From Vitis vinifera (lineage: Eukaryota > Streptophyta > Magnoliopsida > Vitales > Vitaceae), in contig NC_081811.1 in the NCBI RefSeq assembly GCF_030704535.1, positions 1,499,501 through 1,563,500 of the forward strand: a stretch of DNA of 64,000 bases, given 5' to 3'. This document shows positions 1 through 11,532 of the stretch, piece by piece. A program made the translations under genes and the position numbers. Within the stretch, counting starts at the first letter, position 1. The number at the start of each line of letters is the position of its first letter. The notes below the pieces were generated by a model. That model was not told the DNA's origin and made no database searches. It saw nothing but the letters and a program-made list of their open reading frames with translations.

Positions 1-1558
1 ACAGTTTGTCGGAGTGTAGCTGACTTTGAAAACTCCTTCTTCAATCTTTTCCTTGATAAAGTGTCGATCTATCTCCACGTGCTTAGTTCGATCATGATGA
101 ACCGGATTCTTAGCGATACTGATGGCAGCTTGATTGTCGCAGTATAACACCATGGGATGCTTCAATGGAACCCGTAATTCTTCTAACAGCCTGTTCAACC
201 AGATTCCCTCGCAGATACCTTGTGCCATAGCACGAAATTCTGCCTCAGCACTGCTACGGGCTACCACTGACTGTTTCTTGCTTCGCCATGTAACCAAGTT
301 CCCCCAGACAAATGAACAATAGCCTGAAGTTGATCTCCGATCAGTCACTGAACCTGCCCAATCTGCATCTGAAAAAATTTCAATCTCTTTCTTTGTTGTT
401 CTTTGAAAGAAGAGGCCCTTTCCCGGTGTCATCTTGAGGTATCTCAATATTCTGATCACAGCAGTCATGTGTTTTTCGGTTGGATTATTCATGAATTGAC
501 TTACCACACTAACGGAGAAGCCGATGTCTGGCCTTGTATGAGAAAGATAGATGAGTTTCCCCACAAGACGTTGATATCTTCCTTTATCAACTGGCGCACT
601 TCCATCACTTTCTTCCAGTTTGACAGTTGTATCCATAGGTGTTTCTGCCGGCTTGCATCCTAGCATTCCTGTTTCATTCAATAAGTCCAGAACGTATTTG
701 CGTTGTGAGATTGCTATACCTTTCTTTGACCTAGCAATCTCCATTCCGAGAAAGTACTTGAGGTTTCCAAGATCCTTGATCTCAAATTCCTTTGTCAGTA
801 ATTTTTTAAGTAAGTCAATTTTCTCTTCATGATCACCTGTCAAAATTATGTCGTCCACATATACAATGATAATTGCCAGTTTCCCTTCTGGGAAGTGTTT
901 CACAAATAATGTGTGATCGGATTGACATTGAACGAATCCGTACCCTTTCACTACCTTAGTGAACCGTTCAAACCAGGCCCTGGGAGATTGTTTGAGACCA
1001 TACAAGGATTTTCGGAGTCTGCAAACCTTGTTGAAATTTGATGTCGTCTCAAGTCCAGCAGGAATGTCCATGTAAACTTCTTCCTCTAAGTCACCATTGA
1101 GGAATGCATTCTTCACATCAAGTTGGTGAAGCGACCAATCGAGATTAGCTGCCAAGGATAAAAGTACACGAACAGTATTGAGCTTGGCAACTGGAGCAAA
1201 AGTTTCTTGATAGTCAATGCCATAGGATTGGGTGAATCCTTTGGCGACCAACCGAGCCTTATACCTGTCCACATTACCATCTGCCTTGTACTTTACTGTG
1301 AAAATCCACTTACACCCAACTGGTTTCTTACCTCTTGGGAGGTCAGTAATTTCCCACGTACCATTCTTTTCCAGCGCCCGAACTTCCTCATCGACTGCCG
1401 CCTTCCACTTAGGATACTTGAAAGCTTCCTGAATATTCTAAGGAACTTGTATCTCTGTGATGCTAGAAGTGAATGCACGAAACGTAGGTGATAGCTTATC
1501 ATAAGAAATAAAATTTCCAATGGGATGCTGAGTACATGATCTAACTCCTTTCCTCCAA
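1..1558 (-). pseudogene. Copia reverse transcriptase and RNase H, C-terminal part
   Basis: The minus strand from 1558 continues the polyprotein frame. The RVT_2 reverse transcriptase has the Copia hallmarks KWIFTVKYKADG, the YVDD catalytic box (encoded near 850-870) and KYFLGMEIARS. It is followed by the RNase H region with the DADWAG segment and, near position 100, the CDNQAAISIAKNP and HVEIDRHFI motifs. One in-frame TAG is visible at 1438-1440, just ahead of the reverse transcriptase core. The window edge cuts the protein shortly before its expected end. Together with the LINE insertion the stop makes this copy non-autonomous. Confidence 0.9.
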
Positions 1559-2510
1559 AATCAAATTTTGGAAAGATAGATGGTGCACTGACATTCCGTT
1601 GTCCCAAAGTTTCAATCAACTCTTTGTCCTTGCCGTGCATAGGGATGCTACGATTGAGGAGATGTGGGATCAGGATTCGGGCCAAGGGGATTGGAAGCTT
1701 GTTTTTGTGAGGGACTTCAATGATTGGGAGATGGATATGGTTGGAGAGCTGCTTCATACTTTGAGGGGCTACAGGCCCTCCTTGGAGGATGATTCAGTTG
1801 TGTGGAGGCAGGGAAGAAATGGCATTTTCAAAATCAAAGAAGCTTACAGGCAGTTGGACAAGCCTAATGTCACAGTATTTCCCGCAAGGAGGATATGGGT
1901 GGATAGGGTGCCAACTAAAGTCTGTTTTTTTGCTTGGGAGGCTACGTGGGGGAAGGTGCTTACTCTGGATAGACTCCAGTTAAGAGGGGTGCATCTCCCG
2001 AATTGCTGCTTTCTGTGTGGTTGTGAAGAAGAGAATGTAAATCATATTCTTTTACATTGTATAATGACTAGAGCCCTTTGGGATATTATTTTTGGGTTGA
2101 TAGATGTTAAGTGGGTCCTCCCAGAAACTGTAAAGGAGACTTTAATCTCCAGGAGGGGCTCATTTGTAGGGAAGAAAAGGAAAAAGATTTGGAAATCCAT
2201 TCCGTTATGTATTTTTTGGACGGTTTGGAAGGAGAGGAATAGGTTAGCTTTTAGGGGGGGTGAGTTGAATATTCAGAAATTAAAGTATTCTTTTGTCTGT
2301 AACTTGTGGAATTGGGCCAAAGTGTATCTAGGTGAGGAGTCTTTCTCCCTCATAGGTTTTTTGGAGTGGATAGCTTCCACTTAAGGGGAGGTAGTTTCTG
2401 TCTGGTCCTTTTTCTTTTTTGAGGCTTTAGCCGACTTGTATACTCCCTGTATGCTTTGTGGCGTTTAGCCTTTTCTAATACATATCTTGTTTACTTATCA
2501 AAAAAAAAAA
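1559..2510 (+). mobile_element. 5'-truncated L1-type LINE inserted in Copia
   Basis: A roughly 950-bp plus-strand insertion carries the last 275 or so codons of a plant LINE ORF2, open from 1560 to the stop at 2382-2384. The C-terminal zf-RVT zinc finger is visible (CFLCGCEEENVNHILLHC), followed by the IFWTVWKERNRLAF segment typical of this family. The 3' UTR ends TTTACTTATC and a run of ten A at 2501-2510. The 15-bp target site ACTCCTTTCCTCCAA occurs at 1544-1558 and again, unchanged, at 2511-2525. A perfect duplication and an undamaged frame indicate recent target-primed insertion with severe 5' truncation. Confidence 0.96.
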
Positions 2511-5257
2511 ACTCCTTTCCTCCAAGCTATGGGCATATTAAGAATATCATTTTCTAACTCGGAATCAACAGTACCATCAGGAGCGTTGTTACCTGGAAGT
2601 TTGCTTGGATTAGGACCCGGTTCTGCCTCATGGGTTTGTTGAGAAAGTGCTCTTTCCTCCGTTTCCTCTTGGATGTGCTCCTTATCCCACAAGTCAACAA
2701 TGGACTCGAGTTGATTAAATGACTCTGGAGGAATGTGATTTTCAGTGGTGATGGGTGACTCACTGAATGACTCAAGATCCCAAAATTGATATTCCTGAGT
2801 TGAATTCTCCCCCTGAATATCGTTTTTGGGATAGTAAGGCTGAGTTTCAAAAAAGGTGACATCCATTGAATTGTAGAATTTTCTTGTGACCGGAGAGTAA
2901 CACTTATACCCTTTTTGATTTGAAGAATACCCAAGAAAGATGCACTTGAGTGACCTAGGATCAAGTTTACTTCTATGTTGTTGATTGATATGAACAAAGA
3001 CAGAGCACCCGAAAATTTTGGGTGGGACGGTGGAGATGAGACGAGTAGTCGGAAAGGATTTTAGGAGAGTTTGACAAGGTGTTTGGAATTTTAGTACCCT
3101 AGACGGCATCCTATTGATGAGGTAGGCTGCCGTAAGGACAACTTGCCCCCAGAATAATTTTGGAACATTCATGGAGAACATTAGTGATCTAGCCACCTCT
3201 AACAAATGCCTATTTTTCCTTTCAGCGATTCCGTTTTGTTGTGGGGTATCAACACATGAACTTAAGTGAACTATCCCTTCTTGTGCTAGAAATTCTCCTA
3301 GAATGGAGTTGAAATAATCCCTAGCATTATCAGACTTTAGAATTTGTATTTTTGACTGGAATTGGGTCTGAATCATATTTTTAAAATTTTTGAAAATTTG
3401 ACTCGTTTCAGATTTTTCTTTCATGAGGAATACCCAAGTTAATCTAGTGTGATCATCTATGAATGAGACAAACCACCTAGTACCAGTTACATTTTTTATT
3501 CTCGACGGACCCCAGATATCGCTATGAATCATTGAGAATGGACTAGACTCTTTATAGGGTTGAATGGGAAAATGAGACCGGACTTGCTTTGATAATTGAC
3601 AGATTTCACACTCAAAGGATTGTGGATTTTTATTAAATAATGAAGGAAATAAATGCTTGAGATACATAACATTTGGATGACCTAAGCGATAGTGCCACAA
3701 CCTAATTGCACTATCGTTATTTTGACATGAAACCGAAAAAGAATTACTACCAACTGTCATTTGAGGTTGTTCTTGTGGATCGTGGCGCTCCTTAAGGATG
3801 TAGAGTCCAGAGCATTCCTCAGCATTGCCAATCGTCTTCCCCGAATCCAAATCCTGAAATTCACAGTGAGTGGAGGAAAAATTAGTAATACACCTCTTTT
3901 CCTTAGTGAGTTTACTAATTGACAATAGATTACAGTCCAAGTTAGGAACAAGGAGAACAGAGTTGAGAGTAAGATCCCTTGATAGCACAACTGAACCTGT
4001 TCCGTCAACCTTTGATAGTGAACCATTTGCTATTCGGACTGTTAAATTATTTGGACATGAGCTATATGTATCAAAAATTGTCGCATCTCCCGTCATATGA
4101 TCAGATGCTCCTGAGTCCACTATCCAAGGTTTTTTACGTTTCTTACCAACAGTGAAGGCACTCAAAAAATTACCTTTGTGAGCCAAGGTTCCGGAACCAA
4201 TGACCTGGTTGGAAGATGAGCCAGTTTGTGACTGTACTGACAAAAGAGGAGACAGTAGTTTCTGAAGCATCTCCATTTGCTTCTTATTAAAAGGGCTAGC
4301 TTCAGGTTGTGGCGATTGTTCATCGGTAGCCACATGATTGCCTCGTCCTTCTTTCTCAAGTGGTTGACGTGGCTTCCAATCTACTGGCTTTCCATGAATC
4401 TTCCAGCAAGTTTCTCTTGAGTGTCCCGGCTTTCTGCAATGATCACACCAAGGTCTACCTCCTTTAATTTTTTGACGGTTGTCAAAAGGAGCGAATTGAG
4501 TCTTAAGAGCCGAGCTTTCTGCCATATTCAGTTGTTGATGGGATCCCATCATGAGATTTTTCCGACTTTCTTTGCGACGGACTTCAGAGAATGCCTCTCT
4601 GAGGCTAGGTAGGGGTTTTACTCCCATGATTCTTCCTCTAATTTCATCAAGATTTTTGTTCAAACCTAACAAAAATTTAAACACACGTTTCCCTTCGACA
4701 ATCTTTTTATACAAAAAACCATCTGTAACACAATTCCAGTTATGAACCTCAAACGTATCAAGTTGACGCCATAGACGAGTAAGAGTATTGAAATATTCAG
4801 TTATCGTAAGGTTTCCTTGACGCAAATCATGGAGGATGCCTTCAATCTGGATGATTTCAGATGTGTTTTCCTTGTCTGAGAAAGTTTCTTTTGCAGTGTC
4901 CCAGATTTCTTTGGCAGTATCAAATGACAGAAAATTTTCACCAATGTCAGCGGTCATAGAGTTGACTAGCCAGGACATGACCATATTATTTTCTGCTATC
5001 CACTTTTTGTAGGTTGATGCTGTGGTTTCTGGTGCCGCCGAAGCTCCGGTGATGTAGTCATCTTTCTCCTTTCCCCGTATAAACATTAATATGGACTGAG
5101 ACCATTGCAAATAATTTTGCCCATTCAGTTTATGGGCTGTGATTGGAAGATGAGAGGTTTCCATCTGATGAGAGGATGAAGACGATGAGATGATGATATC
5201 AGAAGTAGAGGATGATGAGTTGGTAGCCATTCCAAAGGCTGGACCGTATTTAGGCAT
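2511..5257 (-). pseudogene. Copia Gag-protease-integrase, N-terminal part of a broken polyprotein
   Basis: A single open frame of about 910 codons starts at ATG 5257. It has a Ser-rich N-terminus, a UBN2-type Gag with the LNGQNYLQW motif, and a CCHC zinc knuckle (CDHCRKPGHSRETCW, about residue 275). The aspartic protease has the DSGASDHM motif near residue 380. The GAG-pre-integrase HHCC region contains HYRLGHPN and CEICQLSK, and the DDE integrase core contains the D...NGIAERKNR segment. The frame runs straight into the poly-A tract of the inserted LINE (as Phe codons on this strand) and stops, so reverse transcriptase is no longer in the same frame. The break is caused only by the LINE; the sequence resumes after the duplicated target site at 1558. 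No host function is implied. Confidence 0.93.
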
Positions 5258-5325
5258 AAATTAGAAGAATAGAATTGAGTAAAAAAACTGACTAAAGATG
5301 AAGACGATGAGACAGGATTAAACCT

Positions 5326-5337
5326 GCTCTGATACCA
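5326..5337 (-). other. Primer binding site for initiator tRNA-Met
   Basis: The minus strand reads TGGTATCAGAGC, the standard plant Copia site complementary to the 3' end of initiator methionine tRNA, where minus-strand cDNA synthesis starts. It abuts the LTR end, which fixes the LTR boundary. Confidence 0.9.
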
Positions 5338-5702
5338 TGAAGAATTTGAAGAAAAATATGAAGGAATTTGAAGACAAAATATGGAGGAACACCTCAATTC
5401 ATTCTGTGATACCTTCCTTTACAATGAATGAAAGCATAAATAAATAGCCTATGGATATGAGACAATTCCGGAATGGAATTTCCCTTACATGAAAAGTGAA
5501 TAAACTCTTACATGGGAATTAAATAAACTACTCTTACATGGAAAGTAAATAAACTACTCTTACATGGAAAGTGAATAAACTACTCTTACATGGAAAGTGA
5601 ATAAACTACCTTGCTAGAATTACTCCTAAATCAATTATAATAAAGGTTGTACATTACACTAATTAGGGAAGTAAACAGAGGATGCTGGCTTGATTTCCAA
5701 CA
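5338..5702 (-). repeat. 5' LTR of the Copia element
   Basis: On the minus strand this 365-bp segment starts TGTTGGAAATCA and ends TTCTTCA, the TG...CA termini of an LTR, directly followed by the primer binding site. It contains the internal tandem repeat at 5484-5610. The partner LTR lies outside the window, so the boundaries rest on termini and primer-site position only. Confidence 0.85.
5484..5610. repeat. Minisatellite inside the Copia LTR
   Basis: The block CTTACATGGAAAGTGAATAAAC recurs with starts at 5484, 5507, 5533, 5559 and 5585, giving one 23-bp and three 26-bp periods. It lies upstream of the expected transcription start in element orientation. Short direct repeats in a U3 region often act as enhancer-like elements, but that role is inference here. 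Confidence 0.85.
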
Positions 5703-8700
5703 GAAAAAAATAATGGAAAACCCTTCTTTATAACTAGAGTTATAGTATACGAAAACTCACCTCAAAACCAAGATGGATAAAGAAAGGTTCCCTTATCTTC
5801 TTCTTCCCTCTTCCTTTTTATTTGTACTCATTGAATCAATTTCAACCATTACTATGTGGTATGTTAACTGCCATGTTTTCTATCCAACTAAAACTGCTGT
5901 CACGTTTTCTATCCGACTAAATCGGTTACTACATGGTATACCAACTGCCACATTTTCTACTGAACTAATCTATGTTCTGTTTAGATAACTTATCTGAGTT
6001 CTTCACATAACTAATCCGAGTTCTTGACATGGCTAAATCAAGTTTATCACCTTAGCTAATTTGAGTGGTAGGTGGAACAATTTGGAATGACACCTATAAC
6101 ATCCACATCAAGAAGTGCTGTAAAGTCTGATCATCCAATTGGACTGATCTGTTTTATTTTTCCCTCCACACCAGTGGTTGACTCAACCCTATCAAATTAT
6201 CATGCCGTAATTTAGTTATTCATACTAAAAAAGTTGCTAAATTCTTGGTTTTACAATGTATTTCACTGTATAAACAGAACCTTATTATGGGAAAGTTTCC
6301 TGTTATTGAGATCCAGTTGCTAATACTTGAATCTACAATTATACACCACTTGACAACTATGAGACACAAGATTAGCGACACAAGGAAGTTATTTCATTAG
6401 CACACCTTTCCTATTATACTTCTACCACCACAGATACCAGTAATCACTGCTTCAGGTACTCTATTGGGCAGCTATGAATCCTTGTCCATACAGTCACTTT
6501 AGATGTACATTTCCACTGTTCCTATCAGATATTTTAGGTGGCACTTGCAAGTGAGTGTCTCTTTTATGGCTGTCAAATTTACAAGGGGATAATTGTATAA
6601 TTCATCTACTATGTCAAGGCATTGTTTTTACTATTTTGATGCTTTAGAGGCAATATGTATTCACTCCTACCCATGTTATGATTCAATGGTAGTACTCGTA
6701 TCATGGGTGAATGAAGATGGGGCCACTTAATATGTGAAGGTGGACAATGAGATTTCACTTCCTTACCTTCACTCATTGATTGTACCAGCCAATATTCCTC
6801 CTATCAAGTGGATGCCTTCCCATATGTGTCTTTTAATCATTTCAAGAAGGGAAGAAAGATCATTTAAACATGTTCTCACTTAGCCAAAAATGTTCTGAAA
6901 ATTGCCCTCAAATGTGCCTAGATCTTTCATGTGTGTCCAAGTTGGGAGCATGACCCGAGAAACACTATTTTTAGTGAATACTAGGGGTGGGCTTGGCTTG
7001 TGTTTATATTGAGTATATGAGATGATATAGGAATCTTGGTTTGTCAATCAAAGATTCAAAATCAACGGCTTGTCAAGGGAGGATTATCAAAACACAATTT
7101 TTTACAGGCTGGATTATCAAAACACTATTGAATCCGTTTCCATTGGATTAAGATGGAGAGGGGACTACTTAGTGAGACCTGTATTTTGTTACTGCATTTT
7201 CTGCCAAATAGGTCTAGTAGCTAGACATGTGGCGCTAATTAACTATGATTTGTTAACTTAGTTCCCTTTTATCCATAAGACCCCAGAAATAGGTTACAGG
7301 GCCATAATTTCCTTCAATGCTTTGTTGTTATTCTGTCCTAACCACTCTTGTGCTTGCCTCTTGCTTTTCTCTACTCTCCTCTCGAAACATGATACCTCAC
7401 TGTTCATTTGGGCTTGACTCAAATTTTGAGGGTTTGGCATGGGATTAGGGGAGGTTCTGGGTTGACTCCTCACTTTATTTAACAGCAAAATGGCAATTAA
7501 AAAAATTACCTACTAGGAGATATGTGGGCAACCTCCAACAAAGAGTTCACTATAAACATGATGGAGGATTTTCACATCTTCTGATGAATACTATTTTTAG
7601 TTTTCAACCAAAATTGAGCGATTTTTCGGTTGAAAACTTTGAAACATGAAACCACTGTTTCCACTTTTGTCGGGTTTCTTTTTTCTATTGTAGCTGCATG
7701 CCTTCGATTTTAGCTTCTGCATTTCCTGGCAAACAATGGTCAGCAGTGTTTCATAATGGAACATTAAGAATTGCAAGTTTGCTCTTCTTTCAAGGTTGCT
7801 TGGTTTGCTTCCATTGATTTTTCACTCACTTCTTTCTACGATGATGCTTACTCTAAGTTTTATCCCTCAAAACTCTCACACGAAAATCTTTCTTCCCGGG
7901 CAATCACAATGCTTAAATTATGAAGGTTTTGCAATTGTCTAATCCCACTGGGAACTTAGTTAGCTCTGAACAATTTTTGGGGTTTTAATGCCCAAGAGGT
8001 CTCATATCATATTAGTGGTCTCTTTTTTTGTACCTTGGTGTATGGGCCTTTTCATTAATATACTTTTCCTTTTGCTTACTTATCAAAATTAGTAGTCTTT
8101 TTGGGCAATTTTAAGAGGTCATGATGACATTGTAAAGGTCCAATCACTGGTAATATTTTTTCTGGTTTTGATTGATTGAGATGGTATTCTAATTTGAGTT
8201 CTTTCGTGGTTAAGGTACCTCATGTTTTTCAGACTAGCCCACACTATTGTAACATCAGTTTGGCTCAGAATCATCACTCAAAATTTATCAAAGATTTGAG
8301 GACATTTGACTCAGATTCAGCAATTATAAGCATGCAAAATTAGAGAAGAGAAAAGAAGCTGCAGATGAACTCTGCTAAGTTTAGTGAGAGTACATGAACT
8401 GTTCAATATGGTTGATGTTGTTTCAACAAACCAAGGATCAACAATGAATGTCATTCTTTCTGTAAAATCCTCTGGATCACAAATATTCGGAATTCAGATT
8501 TAGTCATTGTAACCCGACATATGAGATCACACATAATACCGTATGCATTTTACATCCGGTTATATTGCCTTTGTCATCTGGTTGTATTGCATTCACCATT
8601 TTTCTGCGAGTCTTAGAAAAGGTCCTCAATAAATGCATTTGGAATTCCCCTTGTAAACTAGCTGGGAAAGGTTGGTTTCCTTATTATATCTGTCTCTAAT

Positions 8701-9160
8701 AATAAAATTATTAATTATATTAGTGATCAATAAAAGCAACAAAAACCATCAAACATTTTCGAGTGGTACATTTTGAGTAACACACCTACTCGATATTGTA
8801 GAAATTAAGAATCACGTTTCTTTGATAAACTGGTGTTACCTGATATTTGATAAGCTAGTTTTGATATCCCAAATTGGTCATGCTACAGAACCAGCTGACC
8901 TTGGGATCAATTTTCTCTCTTGTTGTATTTGTCATGGTACCTGATGCTTCGTATAGCAGAGCAAGAACTGTTATAACTTTAGAGTTCCTTGTTTTAATGC
9001 TGTTAACCTGAAGTACAATCTTCAAATCAGTGCTTGGAAGAAAGTCATGTCTGTGAAATCAGTAGCAATAAACTTTGGGTTTATATTATGAGAAGGTTGT
9101 AAACCTATGTCTAACAAGGCAATATCTCAATTCTAGTTTGGCTGTCAAAACAAGAGGTTA
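5703..9160. other. Non-coding stretch with no recognised gene
   Basis: I read both strands and find only short open frames with no recognisable motif. The stretch contains a short near-repeat GGATTATCAAAACACAA around 7080-7130 and the LINE tail at 8011-8102. It could be intergenic or intronic to a gene whose exons I cannot recognise. Confidence 0.6.
8011..8102 (+). mobile_element. LINE 3'-tail insertion of about 60 bp
   Basis: The segment ends TTTTGCTTACTTATCAAAA, matching the 3' terminus of the LINE at 1559-2510, and the preceding bases resemble the end of the LINE 3' UTR. It is flanked by an imperfect duplication, ATTAGTGGTCTCTTTTT at 8011-8027 and ATTAGTAGTCTTTTT at 8088-8102. I read it as a strongly 5'-truncated LINE insertion; the diverged duplication suggests it is old. 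Confidence 0.6.
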
Positions 9161-9169
9161 TCCTTGGAG

Positions 9170-9560
9170 GCATGCAGTCATAATAAGAGAAAATCATATA
9201 CTAATCCATTGTGGATTGCAGTAGGACAAAAAATCTATCGAATTTGTTATTAGCAATCTTTGGTCTGAAGTGGGTGTTTCCAGATTCTGTGAACATTTTT
9301 TAGATTCAGTGAAAAATCTTCTGCTGGGTTGGAAGATTAAGGGTTTGGATAAGAGATCTGCATTAAATCTCTGTTGGGTTGGTCTTTTGTACAGCTTAAT
9401 TGTTTATAATTAGGTCTTTATGATGGCTGTCTTGTCTAGATGTTATTGTGTTTTTCTTTTCTTGGTGTTTTTTGTATGCCACCTATGTACATAGGGTGCA
9501 CTCATTTGTCAAGCACTGCTTAATATATTCTTTGTTTGCCTATCAATAAATAAATAAAAA
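9170..9560 (+). mobile_element. Degenerate LINE 3' remnant
   Basis: Broken frames give pieces of the LINE zf-RVT end: HILIHC-like residues near 9200, then IFGLKWVFPDSV-like residues near 9255. The tail reads TTTGCCTATCAATAAATAAATAAAA, the usual LINE terminus of this window. There are many stops, frameshifts and an internal deletion. The start is approximate. Confidence 0.65.
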
Positions 9561-9643
9561 GAAGAAAAGAAAAGATTATCCTTAATATATTTTGAATTCA
9601 ATTTTGTGATACTGCTGATGTGATTGAATTGCCATGAAACATG

Positions 9644-9705
9644 TTCAAGTGAGGCATATAATTTTTATTTTTATTTTTGGATAGATTTCAAGTGAGGCAT
9701 ATAAT
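9644..9705 (-). mobile_element. Tail-only LINE micro-insertion with 19-bp duplication
   Basis: The 19-bp site TTCAAGTGAGGCATATAAT occurs at 9644-9662 and again at 9687-9705 with no mismatch. Between them lie 24 bp which on the minus strand read like a LINE terminus, CTATCC followed by A-rich sequence. The structure is that of a target-primed insertion that copied only the last few bases of a LINE plus its poly-A. Tandem duplication with slippage is the alternative. Confidence 0.6.
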
Positions 9706-9954
9706 CAAGTTGTGGAGTTAAGAATTTTGATTTATTACACTAGAGGACAAGTTTTATCATAATTAATTTTTGATATTCAAGTTTTGGCAGAGTTGGGTTG
9801 CATCTTTAGTGGCTAAAGGTATTTAACCATATTAGGATTACAAATTTGCAGGAATTTGTACAATTATATTCCTGTATTGTAGTATGTTTATATACTTTAT
9901 GTCTTTGTTTTGTACGCCAAGGTTGATCAGATTTAGGTTAGAGTAGATTTGAAG

Positions 9955-11285
9955 GCATTTTCTTTGGGGAGGTGGGGCTCTCATTCGGAACCATAATTAG
10001 GAGGGTGGGTGATTGTTTGTTTAGATAAAAAGGAAGGGTTGTTTAGGTGTTAGGTGTCTATCAACGCTCAACAAAGCTCTTCTTTGCAAATGGAGTTAGA
10101 CGTTTCGCTTATGGAAGGAAAGCCCTTTAGAAGCAAGTTATCAATGGGAAGTATGGGCAAGAAGAAGGGGGGTGGCGCTTTTGTGAAGTGAGAGATGAGT
10201 ATGGTGTTGGGTTATGGAAAACCATTTAAAAGGATTGGAATCTTTTGAGTAGTGAAATTTCTTTCTTAGTGGGTAATGGACGAAGGGTGAGGGTTTGGAA
10301 GGACAAGTGGTGTAGAGATGAACATTGTGTGTTACGTTCTATTCTTTATTTGCCTTAGCCATTTCAAAAGAGGCATGAATGACAAATGTTTGGAATTCAT
10401 TAGTTGAAGAGGTTGGTTGGACTCCTTGCTTCTCTAGGTCTTTCAATGATTGGGAAGTGGAAAGTGTGGAACGGGTTTTTTTTTATGAGACTTTAAGAGA
10501 GGAGGGTGTATAGGGATGAGGAAGACACTCTATTTTGGATAGAGTTAGAGAGCTGAAAGTTTTTAGTCAAAGTCCTTTATTTTGCTTTAGAGCCAAGAGT
10601 TCAATCTCCTCCCTAATGAGCGTCATTTGGAACTCTTGGGTGTCGCCTAAGGTGGGATTCTTTGTTTGGGATGCCACGTGGGAAAAAACTTTAACTTTGG
10701 ATTAGGTTTAGAGGATGGGATGGTCTTTGGCAAACAAATGTTTCCTTTGCCATAACAAAGAAGAATCCATTGACCACATCCTTGTTCACGGTGTAAAGAC
10801 AAGGGTTCTATGGTGGTTGCTTTTTAGTATTTTTGGCATGACTTGGGTTCTCTCATCCATGGGTAGAGAGACCCTTTTAAGTTGGCATGTTTTTTGTGGG
10901 CAAAAAACTTAAAAAAGGCTTGGAGGGCAGCCCTCTTACATATCTTTTGCACAATTTGGAAGGAAAGGAACAAAATTGCTTTTGAAAATGGGGAGGTTTC
11001 CAACCAGAGGTTGAAATACTCTTTTGTTTGTAATCTGTGGTTGTGGACTAAGTTGTTTATAGATGATGATATTTTGTCTTTAATCAAGTTTATTGATTGA
11101 TTGGACTTATCAAAAAAAAAAAAAAGTTTATTGATTGATTGAGTTCTCGTTGAGGGCAAGTGTTTTTTTTTCTTCTGTAACCCCTCTTTTCTCTTGGTTT
11201 TGTCTTTTGGTGATCAATGTATGCTTCTTGTGTACTTTAGGACGTTCAGTTGGCGCTTCCTTCTTATATATACACTTCTATTTTA
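9955..11285 (+). mobile_element. Decayed LINE, C-terminal half of ORF2
   Basis: Interrupted plus-strand frames match the LINE reverse-transcriptase tail and zinc finger. Recognisable pieces are LNKALLCKW-like residues near 10075, GNGRRVRVWKDKWC near 10275, NKCFLCHNKEESIDHILVH near 10735, TIWKERNKIAFENGE near 10960 and SLIKFID at the end (stop 11098-11100). At least several stops and frameshifts separate them. The 3' UTR continues to about 11285. The end contains a second, tiny insertion at 11104-11124. Confidence 0.8.
11087..11141 (+). mobile_element. Tail-only LINE micro-insertion with 17-bp duplication
   Basis: AGTTTATTGATTGATTG is present at 11087-11103 and, unchanged, at 11125-11141. The 21 bp between them are GACTTATC followed by 13 A, the exact terminus of the LINE family in this window plus a poly-A tail. 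It sits inside the 3' end of the older LINE at 9955-11285, so it is younger than that copy. Only about eight templated bases were inserted. Confidence 0.75.
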
Positions 11286-11532
11286 TTAAAGTTCTGGTGG
11301 CAATTTGATTTATTGAAGTTTAGTGGCTGTTTTATGATTGCATTGTGATGTCCTCAAAGGTGAAATTTGCCTAATCTTTTATTTTCTTTTCATTAGCGAT
11401 GAGAAGTTTGATCTTATCCTTTAGGTAATTTTGTTTGGTTTTAGTTTTGCATTTTTGGTGAAGATGGCTGTAGAATTTCTAACCCGTTTAGTGGAATTTG
11501 TTTATAATAAAATAAACAAAGTTTGATAACTT

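Larger units (their letters stand above)
1..5702 (-). mobile_element. Copia LTR retrotransposon, 5' LTR and most of the body, split by a LINE
   Basis: Reading on the minus strand from 5702 the order is 5' LTR (5338-5702), primer binding site (5326-5337), Gag, protease, integrase, reverse transcriptase and RNase H. Integrase ahead of reverse transcriptase is the Ty1/Copia order. The window begins inside the RNase H end, so the 3' LTR and distal target-site duplication are not visible. A LINE at 1559-2510 interrupts the polyprotein between integrase and reverse transcriptase. Apart from that and one in-frame TAG at 1438-1440 the frame is intact, which points to a fairly young copy. The five bases GAAAA at 5703-5707 are the expected place of the upstream target-site duplication but cannot be matched. 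Confidence 0.95.

Noticed and set aside
5484-5610. CRISPR-like regular repeat
   Set aside because: Units are contiguous without unique spacers and lie in an LTR of a plant retrotransposon.
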